The notes beneath the pieces were generated by a model. It saw only the letters and a list, made by a program, of their open reading frames with translations, was not told the DNA's origin and did no database searches. Below, in pieces: positions 33,583 through 39,563 of a stretch of 39,563 nt of DNA. The DNA lies in NCBI GenBank assembly GCA_013360945.1, contig JABWAQ010000004.1:34891-74453 (forward strand), read 5' to 3'. Every line of letters starts with the position of its first letter. The first letter of the stretch is position 1. The DNA comes from Candidatus Brocadia sp. (GTDB lineage Bacteria > Planctomycetota > Brocadiia > Brocadiales > Brocadiaceae). Position numbers and translations under genes: made by a program.

Positions 33583-33639
33583 GTAACAAATATTTAATAG
33601 TATATTTTATTTAAAATAACCAAAGAATCAAAGAAAATT

Positions 33640-34671
33640 TCATTGTTTTATGGGCGGCGGTATTCCATGTTTCGAAACGGACGATACCCTCATTTCCGTA
33701 TCGGCCTGGATATTTTTCATATGATAGTAATCCATAATGCCTAAATTACCCTCACGAAATGCCTGGGCAATGGCCTTTGACACCTCAGCCTCTGCCGCGA
33801 GTATTTTCGCTGTGTTTTCCTCGGTAAGCACCTTCATCTCCTGCTCGCGGGCAACGGCCATGCCTAGCCGTTTCTCGGCATCCGCCTGTGCTGTACGTTT
33901 ATCTGTTTCAGACTGATCTGCTTGCAGTTTTGCACCAATGTTGTCACCCACATTGATATTGACAATATTAATTGAAAGAATTTGAAAGGCTGTGTCACCA
34001 TCAAATTTCCTTTCCATGACGAGTTTGGATATCAAATCAGGGCTTTCAAGCGCTTTTCTGTATGTTTCAAACGTGCCAATGGTTGTAATAATGCCTTCAC
34101 CAACACGTGCAATGACGGTTTCCTCCGTTGCTCCGCCCACAAGCCTTTCAATATCTGTACGTATGGTCACACGCGCCTTCACCTTTAATTGGATGCCATC
34201 CTTTGTGATGGCGTCTAAAGAGGCATAACCTTTAGCAGGATCAGGACAATCAATTACCTTAGGATTAATGCAGGTTTTCACGGCATCAAACACATCCCTT
34301 CCAGCAAGGTCTATAGCACAGGCATGGTCAAAATCAAGCCCAATATTTACTTTCCGGGCGGCAATAAGGGCGCGGACGACATGATTTACATTTCCACCCG
34401 CAAGAGAATGTGCTTCTAAAGATGTTACCGCAATGTCCATTCCTGCCTTTTTTGCCATGATACGGTATTCCACAATAGATCGTACATCAATGTTTCTCAA
34501 GGTCATGCTGATCATTTGCAGGATAGATACATGTGCGTCTGATGTAACGGCCTTTATATAGAGCCACCCATATTTGAAGATTATGAATGCAAACACACCT
34601 ATGAAAAGAAAGAGCAAAAAGAATAAAAGTATTGAAGTACTTGTGGACATAAGAAGCGGCATATATTGCAT
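33640..34671 (-). CDS. floA: Flotillin-like protein FloA
   Basis: 343-residue membrane-associated scaffold of the UPF0365/FloA family, which organises functional membrane microdomains. An N-terminal hydrophobic hairpin (about 13-36) is followed by the PHB/SPFH-like domain (about 40-200, with IVEYRIMAKKAGMD and ARKVNIGLDFD and KVIDCPDPAKGYASLDAITK) and a helical C-terminal part rich in A, E, Q and K (ADAEKRLGMAVAREQEMKV). AGGGGA precedes the ATG. It is monocistronic, upstream of the tRNA. Confidence 0.93.
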   Translation of the reverse strand: MQYMPLLMSTSTSILLFFLLFLFIGVFAFIIFKYGWLYIKAVTSDAHVSILQMISMTLRNIDVRSIVEYRIMAKKAGMDIAVTSLEAHSLAGGNVNHVVRALIAARKVNIGLDFDHACAIDLAGRDVFDAVKTCINPKVIDCPDPAKGYASLDAITKDGIQLKVKARVTIRTDIERLVGGATEETVIARVGEGIITTIGTFETYRKALESPDLISKLVMERKFDGDTAFQILSINIVNINVGDNIGAKLQADQSETDKRTAQADAEKRLGMAVAREQEMKVLTEENTAKILAAEAEVSKAIAQAFREGNLGIMDYYHMKNIQADTEMRVSSVSKHGIPPPIKQ

Positions 34672-35117
34672 ATCATTTCCCCTATTAAGACACCTTTATT
34701 TTACAACTCGCTTTGCCTTAAGCTCAAAATCAAATTATATTTCTCATGCTCAGGGGTGATTCTCTTTCGTAAGACGGTCTATCTGCTTTGCTATACTATA
34801 CTATAGACGCCATCCATGTCAATAATTGTTAGGAACTTTCCGTAAAAATTTTTTTCAGGTGTTTGCAACGATACGAAAAATCATTTTCTGGAAATTGAAA
34901 AAGAATGTTTTATTCCTATTACTTTCCTGTTGTAATTTCAAGGTAATGAATTATAATGCAAAAATTATAATAGTCATGCAGAGTTCCTGTTTTCGCGACT
35001 TAGACGGTTACGACACCCGTTTAGCCGCTTAATAATATTGGTACATTTTCGGTAAAAACAATTTAGCGCCGACCCTTGTGCAGGTGCGGGACTACCCCGC
35101 CCTTACCGGTCGCAGTG
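34672..35117. other. AT-rich intergenic region
   Basis: About 450 bases between divergent floA and the DUF6754-like gene. No coding capacity is recognised. A repetitive CTATACTATACTATAG stretch (about 34791-34805) is A/T-biased and could include a promoter -10 for either side; this is not firm. Confidence 0.4.
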
Positions 35118-35138
35118 CAGCGACATAAATGTCGTGCT
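35118..35138. repeat. Short imperfect palindrome in the DUF6754-like leader
   Basis: AGC-GACAT-AA-ATGTC-GTGCT, a 6-base perfect core (CGACAT / ATGTCG) extended by 3 bases past a bulge. It lies about 38 bases before the ATG at 35176. Confidence 0.45.
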
Positions 35139-35175
35139 ACCTGTTCCGCTCGTTCGGGAATCAGATTCGCAAAAT

Positions 35176-36417
35176 ATGAATTTATTTAAAAGATTGATTT
35201 TTTCCATTGCGGCCTTTTTAACCACTTTTTTCGCCGTCACGGTACTTTTTGCACAATCACCGGTTTTCCTCATCCCTCCCACAGAATTTAGGGCATTTGA
35301 TACTCCCAACGATGACGGGGAAACTATATCACTGACGTGGTCTACATCCCCCAATGACGCCCCTGACGTCTTTTATGTAATTTACATCGACAAGGATAAG
35401 AATGGCGCCTTTGAAAAGGAAGCTATCCGCATAAAGTCAAATACCAGCTACCGAACGAGCGTTCCTGAAATTTATGGCTATAAAAAAGGAAATGGCAACT
35501 ATCATTATGTCCAAATTTTTCCCGGGAAGGTTTTTAATGGTGAAGCCCCTGGCAAAAAGCAAGTCTATCATTTCAAATTGGCGATGGTGGCTGGTGATAC
35601 AAAAATCACCCTGGATACCATAGCCTCTGCCTCAGCGCGTGGTAATTGGTTCCACAAAAAAAAGATAAACAATTTTTTGATTATGATTATCCTCTCGGCT
35701 ATTATCCTTTATTTTATTGTTCATGCACGGCGAAACCCCAATATGTTTCTGAGGAAGATTGGTGGTCTGGATGCCGTGGATGAGGCCCTGGGGCGCGCAA
35801 CAGAAATGGGCAAGCCCGTGCTGTTTGTTCATGGACTAACCGGCATGGGAAGCATCTCTACCATTGCTGCAACGAGCATCCTGGGCAGAATCGCGCGAAA
35901 GATTGCCGACTACGATGCCAATCTGAAGGTCGTCAATAATGACCCTATTGTTATGTCCGTAAGCCAGGAGGTAGTGAAGGAATCCTACCTTGAGGCAGGC
36001 CGCCCCGATGCCTATAATCCGGACAACGTCTTTCTGGTGGCCTCAGAACAGTTTCCTTACGTAGCGGCAGTGGGCGGCATCATGACCCGTGAAAGACCGG
36101 CCGCCAATTTTTTTATCGGATATTTCTATGCAGAGGCCCTGATCCTGGCTGAAACAGGCGCTTCTACCGGGGCAATCCAGATTGCCGGGACCGATGCCTA
36201 TACCCAGTTGCCCTTCTTCATTACCACCTGTGATTATACCCTGATCGGTGAAGAACTTTACGCCGCCAGTGCATATTTATCGAGGGAACCTATGCTCGTG
36301 GGCACACTCAGGGCACAAGACGTGGGCAAGGGGATCCTTATTATCATATTGATATTGGGTACTTTATTGGCTAGTTTTGGGCTGACATTTATCACACACC
36401 TGTTTGAGGTTTTTTAA
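35176..36417 (+). CDS. DUF6754-like membrane protein with FnIII-like ectodomain
   Basis: 413 residues from the ATG at 35176 (the frame opens earlier, but this start begins a good signal sequence MNLFKRLIFSIAAFLTTFFA). Order: signal peptide (1-27); fibronectin-III-like domain (about 32-145, FDTPNDDGETISLTWSTSPN); TM (about 162-180); cytoplasmic alpha/beta domain (about 185-385: VDEALGRATEMGKPVLFVHG, ANLKVVNNDPIVMSVSQEVV, GGIMTRERPAANFFIGYFYA, ASTGAIQIAGTDAYTQLPFF); and a C-terminal TM (387-409). I recall the combination as DUF6754; no biochemical function is known to me. It heads a run of five plus-strand genes. Confidence 0.75.
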   Translation: MNLFKRLIFSIAAFLTTFFAVTVLFAQSPVFLIPPTEFRAFDTPNDDGETISLTWSTSPNDAPDVFYVIYIDKDKNGAFEKEAIRIKSNTSYRTSVPEIYGYKKGNGNYHYVQIFPGKVFNGEAPGKKQVYHFKLAMVAGDTKITLDTIASASARGNWFHKKKINNFLIMIILSAIILYFIVHARRNPNMFLRKIGGLDAVDEALGRATEMGKPVLFVHGLTGMGSISTIAATSILGRIARKIADYDANLKVVNNDPIVMSVSQEVVKESYLEAGRPDAYNPDNVFLVASEQFPYVAAVGGIMTRERPAANFFIGYFYAEALILAETGASTGAIQIAGTDAYTQLPFFITTCDYTLIGEELYAASAYLSREPMLVGTLRAQDVGKGILIIILILGTLLASFGLTFITHLFEVF

Positions 36418-36462
36418 ATAGAGCAGTCATCCGACTTTCATGTAATAACGGGAAACAACAGT

Positions 36463-36699
36463 ATGACGGAAATAAGCTCTGAAAAAAACGGCAGAATATT
36501 TCGTTTTACCGATACGGAAATCAGGCTAAAGGGGCTCAAGATACTTACCGAATTTCTTGGTGATGTTGAAGCTGAGCGGTTTATCTCACTTATTCAAAGA
36601 GAACCACTTGATTATACAAAATGGCGACAAGGGCTGGATGAAGACTTGTCAATCGAGGAAATTAGTAAAAGGGCAATGGCTATACGGAATAGAAAATAG
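36463..36699 (+). CDS. Small hypothetical protein
   Basis: 78 residues, soluble and charged (KGLKILTEFLGDVEAERFIS, LIQREPLDYTKWRQGLDEDL, SIEEISKRAMAIR). The pattern with DYTKW and SIEEIS recalls short conserved hypothetical proteins often found near toxin-antitoxin or stand-alone loci; I cannot name a function. It lies between the DUF6754-like gene (45-base gap) and the next membrane gene (51-base gap) and may be an insertion into the cluster. Confidence 0.65.
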   Translation: MTEISSEKNGRIFRFTDTEIRLKGLKILTEFLGDVEAERFISLIQREPLDYTKWRQGLDEDLSIEEISKRAMAIRNRK

Positions 36700-36750
36700 T
36701 ATTCTGAATGAATATAATTTTCATAAAAGGTTTTTAGCAAACAGGCAATT

Positions 36751-37404
36751 ATGAATTTCTTAAAACGCACCATCCCGCTCATCATCGCCTTTGTCATGGG
36801 CGTGCTCATGGCCATGCAGTATTATGTCCCCCATAAACTCTCACAGAACTTATTGGAGGTAGTATCCAAATGGGACAGGATTATAGCGGGGTTTGCCGTG
36901 TTTATCGGGGCGTACAGCCTGTTTCACCTCCACTGGACGAGGATTAAAAGGAGGGTGGAAGGGTGGGGATACAGTGTATTCGTTTATTTTGGCGCGATTA
37001 TTACCCTGATATTTGGTTTGCTGAATGGCGGGAAATTTTTCTGGAACGACAAGCAGGACGATACGATGTTTGACTGGCTTTATTACTATGTGCAGGTGCC
37101 CGCAGGAGCCACGATCTTTTCCATTTTAGCCTTTTTTATTGCATCAGCCGCATATCGCACCTTTCGTGCCCGCACCAAGGAATCAACGGTTTTATTAATT
37201 GCAGCTATCATCGTCATGCTGGGAAGGGTGCCTATCGGGAACTATATTTCCCAATATATTCCCGCAGTTGCCGATTGGATTATGGCCGTTCCTAACCTTG
37301 CCGCCAAACGCGGCATCCTGCTGGGTGTGAGCCTGGGGGCAATTGCGACCTCTCTCAAGATTATCTTTGGTATTGAACGGTCTTATCTGGGCGGGGGTGA
37401 TTAG
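36751..37404 (+). CDS. Uncharacterised polytopic membrane protein
   Basis: 217 residues with about six hydrophobic segments (5-26, 44-62, 74-91, 117-137, 142-161, 188-207). Family unknown. A YYVQVPAGATIFSILAFFIA stretch and MLGRVPIGNYI lie in the second half. The stop overlaps the following gene's GTG start by one base, so the two are translationally coupled. It belongs to the DUF6754-like cluster. Confidence 0.75.
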   Translation: MNFLKRTIPLIIAFVMGVLMAMQYYVPHKLSQNLLEVVSKWDRIIAGFAVFIGAYSLFHLHWTRIKRRVEGWGYSVFVYFGAIITLIFGLLNGGKFFWNDKQDDTMFDWLYYYVQVPAGATIFSILAFFIASAAYRTFRARTKESTVLLIAAIIVMLGRVPIGNYISQYIPAVADWIMAVPNLAAKRGILLGVSLGAIATSLKIIFGIERSYLGGGD

Positions 37405-38207
37405 TGGAAAGATTTTTACGGATCGACCGTCGCATTATCTTTGCAATCATTACCGTAGCCGTTATTGTATCCCTCGTCCTGCGGTTTGAGCTGCCCATAC
37501 CGGCCTCAGATCCGGTACAGGGAGTTTATAAAAAGATAGAGTCGCTGCCAAAGGGCTCCTACGTCATGATTGCCTTTGATTACGACCCTGCCTCAAAGGA
37601 AGAACTACAGCCCATGGCTATCGCATTTCTTCATCATTGCTTTAGCAGGGATTTAAAAGTCATCGGCATGACACATTATCCAGGTGCCCCAGGCCTTGCC
37701 GAGCAGGCGTTGACTTCTGTGGCAAACCAGTATCAGAAAAAGTACGGCGAAGACTACGCCTTTTTAGGCTATAAACCCGGCTCCGCATCTCTCATTATTA
37801 ACATGGGGGAAAACCTCTACTCTGCATTTCCCAAGGATTTTTACGGGAATGATACAATGACATTGCCTGTCTTACAGGGCGTTGATTCATTAAGGGGAAT
37901 CCATTTCTTGTTCGACCTTGCCGCTGGAACGACCATAGAAACTTGGATTGCTTACGGGAAAGAAAAATATAAATTTGAACTGGGTGCCGGATGTACCGCA
38001 GTAATGGGACCTGATATGTATCCCTTTCTCCAGTCAAAGCAGCTTACTGGCTTGCTGGGCGGCCTTAAGGGGGCGGCAGAATATGAGGCGCTGGTCAAGA
38101 AAAAGGCAAATGCCGTGAGTGGTATGAGGCCTCAGAGTGTGGTACACGTGATTATTATCCTTTTTGTCATATTTGGCAATGTGATCTATTTTATATCAAA
38201 AAAGTAG
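37404..38207 (+). CDS. Uncharacterised bitopic protein of the DUF6754-like cluster
   Basis: 267 residues, GTG start. One TM at each end (about 10-29 and 246-264) encloses a soluble alpha/beta domain of about 215 residues. Its layout parallels the cytoplasmic domain of the DUF6754-like protein: KGSYVMIAFDYDP and DLKVIGMTHYPGAPGLAEQA here against KPVLFVHGLTG and NLKVVNNDPIVMSVSQEVV there, then a late AAGTTIETWIAYGKEK and GAGCTAVMGPDMYPFLQ region against AETGASTGAIQIAGTDAYTQ. I infer distant relationship, not proved. Coupled to both neighbours. Confidence 0.72.
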   Translation: MERFLRIDRRIIFAIITVAVIVSLVLRFELPIPASDPVQGVYKKIESLPKGSYVMIAFDYDPASKEELQPMAIAFLHHCFSRDLKVIGMTHYPGAPGLAEQALTSVANQYQKKYGEDYAFLGYKPGSASLIINMGENLYSAFPKDFYGNDTMTLPVLQGVDSLRGIHFLFDLAAGTTIETWIAYGKEKYKFELGAGCTAVMGPDMYPFLQSKQLTGLLGGLKGAAEYEALVKKKANAVSGMRPQSVVHVIIILFVIFGNVIYFISKK

Positions 38208-38210
38208 TAT

Positions 38211-38960
38211 ATGCGCAGGGATTCTAACTTTTTCATCCTCATTGGTACCATAGGATTATTTGCCTGTATCAATATCTTTTTAATGGTGTCCGGAAAGCTC
38301 CCGTTCTCCTCCGATGGGTTTGGAATTATCCTTGGTGCAGGGCTTACCCTGGCCATTTACAGTTTCCTGTATAAGGACAATCCGGCCTTCAAGATTGTCG
38401 AGAATCTTTATGTGGGAGTTGCGTTAGGCTACACCATTATTATTACGTGGTTTAATTTCTTAAAACCCGATCTTTACGAGCCTCTTATCGTACCAATTTT
38501 TTCGAGGGCAGTAACAAAGGCTCCTCAGTATGCATTACTCTGTCCTTCTCTGTTAGGCATCTTTATGTTGCTCAGGTTCTCGAAAAAATTGTCGTGGCTG
38601 AGCCGCTGGACATTTGCATTCGTGGTGGGTCTTGGCGCCGGGGTTAGTATTCCGCGTGTAATTTCTGCATTCATCCTGGAGCAGATAAAACCCTCATTAC
38701 AACCCGTCTTTTTCGGAGGAGAAACCATCCTCACCAGCATTAATACATTACTCATCATGCTGGGGGTCATCTCGGTGCTCATTTACTTTATCTTTTCCGT
38801 TGAACATAAGGGTGCGATAGGGAAGGTATCCGTGATTGGTATATGGTTTCTCATGATCTCCTTCGGTGCATCTTTCGGCTATACCGTTATGGGCAGGTTG
38901 TCCTTACTCATCGGCCGGATCCAATTCTTACTCAGGGATTGGCTGGGGATTTTGCAGTAA
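38211..38960 (+). CDS. Uncharacterised polytopic membrane protein
   Basis: 249 residues with seven or so hydrophobic segments (about 7-28, 34-52, 62-82, 100-120, 130-152, 170-200, 205-230). Family unknown. It starts 3 bases after the previous stop and is the last gene of the cluster. With the 217-residue protein it would form the membrane part of a complex. Confidence 0.75.
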   Translation: MRRDSNFFILIGTIGLFACINIFLMVSGKLPFSSDGFGIILGAGLTLAIYSFLYKDNPAFKIVENLYVGVALGYTIIITWFNFLKPDLYEPLIVPIFSRAVTKAPQYALLCPSLLGIFMLLRFSKKLSWLSRWTFAFVVGLGAGVSIPRVISAFILEQIKPSLQPVFFGGETILTSINTLLIMLGVISVLIYFIFSVEHKGAIGKVSVIGIWFLMISFGASFGYTVMGRLSLLIGRIQFLLRDWLGILQ

Positions 38961-38976
38961 TAATATAATCCAATAC

Positions 38977-39005
38977 GTAGGGGCAGGTTTCAAACCTGCC
39001 CCTAC
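38977..39005. repeat. Perfect 29-base palindrome
   Basis: GTAGGGGCAGGTTT, one central C, then AAACCTGCCCCTAC: a 14-base perfect inverted repeat in the gap after the membrane cluster. It could serve as a 3' hairpin. Its arms resemble the pyrE-leader palindrome (GTAGGGGC versus GTAAGGGC). Confidence 0.8.
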
Positions 39006-39422
39006 AAATTAAACAATCGTTGCAACAATTTTGTTATCGGAAAAGGACTAACCAATGCCACGTATCTTCGATAACATAGAACAACAACTCCTCCCTGCAC
39101 TCCAGGAAGCGCTTCAGCTATCGGCACATGCCGACTTTTATGTCGGCTATTTCAACTTGCGCGGCTGGAAACAGTTTGACAAATACATCGAACAATGGAG
39201 TGGCGGTGATGGAAATTGCTGCCGCCTTCTTGCAGGCATGCAAAAACCTCCCCATGAACAATTGAGGCAGTTTTACAGCCTCCTTCCTCAGGATAATACT
39301 ATAAGCAACCAGGTTATTATTCACCTCAAGAAAAAACTGGCGGAGGATTTCGAAATCAACTTACTCTTGGTGCACCAACCGATGAAGACGAAGCAGGCCT
39401 TCGCCGCCTTAGCTGGTAGGAA

Positions 39423-39440
39423 GGAGGCGGAACCGCCTCC
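39423..39440. repeat. Palindrome at break of the helicase-like gene
   Basis: GGAGGCGG-AA-CCGCCTCC, an 8-base perfect stem located exactly where homology to the helicase-like protein is lost. Confidence 0.6.
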
Positions 39441-39488
39441 AACCCCCAATCGTCGCCAGATACTTAGCCCGACTTTCGCAATTCGCGC

Positions 39489-39512
39489 CCAAAAAAGGTT
39501 ATTTTTGGGCAT
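39489..39512. repeat. Hairpin GCCCAAAAA / TTTTTGGGC
   Basis: A 9-base perfect stem around AGGTTA near the right edge. With the palindrome at 39423-39440 it suggests a small inserted element whose end lies outside the window. Confidence 0.45.
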
Positions 39513-39563
39513 AAATCCCCGTGAAACCCTTGATTTTAAAGGGGTAAGTATGTAAAAACGGCT

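Larger units (their letters stand above)
39055..39555 (+). pseudogene. N-terminal fragment of PLD/helicase-like protein
   Basis: Residues 1-122 (MPRIFDNIEQQLLPALQEAL, ADFYVGYFNLRGWKQFDKYI, NCCRLLAGMQKPP) resemble the PLD-like N-terminal domain of large helicase-related proteins of more than 900 residues. After MKTKQAFAAL the reading frame passes into an unrelated palindrome-bearing sequence and ends at TAA 39553-39555, so the gene is broken here. The rest may lie beyond the window. Confidence 0.55.

Overview
The window reads as chromosomal DNA of a Gram-negative bacterium with moderate, slightly AT-rich composition. Its gene content fits an anammox planctomycete (Brocadiales, such as Brocadia or Kuenenia relatives): a formate/nitrite channel and an HPP-type membrane protein sit among large Cache/PAS sensors, alongside a flotillin-like FloA and many small intergenic palindromes. 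This assignment is inference from gene content; no marker gene proves it.

Layout. (1) 1-3064, plus strand: hisD (5' end outside the window), hisC and hisB, followed by a secreted eight-repeat PQQ-type beta-propeller protein (3114-4256) and a strong terminator. (2) 14611-4481, minus strand: a signalling and transport block. In transcription order it holds a Cache-HAMP-PAS-GAF-PAS histidine kinase, an NtrC-type sigma54 regulator, an HPP membrane protein, a paralogous Cache-HAMP-PAS-PAS-PAS receptor with no kinase, a membrane-anchored coiled-coil protein, a receiver-only protein that lacks the phosphorylatable Asp, and an FNT channel. (3) 16690-14616, minus strand: wreckage of a type I restriction-modification locus (two hsdM remnants, an intact YhcG/DUF1016-type nuclease, a half-length hsdS and a radC fragment). 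(4) 19763-16703, minus strand: argG followed closely by a B12-binding-type radical SAM gene. (5) 20172-29796, plus strand: a Wzy/O-antigen-ligase-like TPR protein, icd, a hicBA toxin-antitoxin pair, two decayed genes, mdh, pyrE, two succinate dehydrogenase membrane anchors and sdhA, then a REC-REC-PAS histidine kinase just after sdhA. (6) 33032-31644 folC, a DUF1622-like relic, tRNA-Leu(CAA) and floA, all minus strand. (7) 35176-38960, plus strand: a compact cluster of uncharacterised membrane proteins around a DUF6754-like protein. (8) The right edge holds the truncated N-terminus of a PLD/helicase-like protein.

How the genes work together. Region 2 looks like a nitrogen-oxyanion uptake and sensing island: two possible nitrite transport proteins (FNT and HPP) are interleaved with two versions of one sensory system. 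One version is complete (kinase plus NtrC regulator). In the other, receptor and regulator have both lost their output domains and a coiled-coil membrane protein lies between them. Region 5 groups TCA-cycle enzymes (icd, mdh, sdhC/D/A) with a soluble sensor kinase, but no sdhB is present. Small near-perfect palindromes of unrelated sequence recur between genes, several of them in the 5' leaders of hisB, pyrE, sdhC and sdhD.

The best candidates for something undescribed are the output-less sensor/pseudo-receiver module (5574-8897) and the DUF6754-like membrane cluster (35176-38960).
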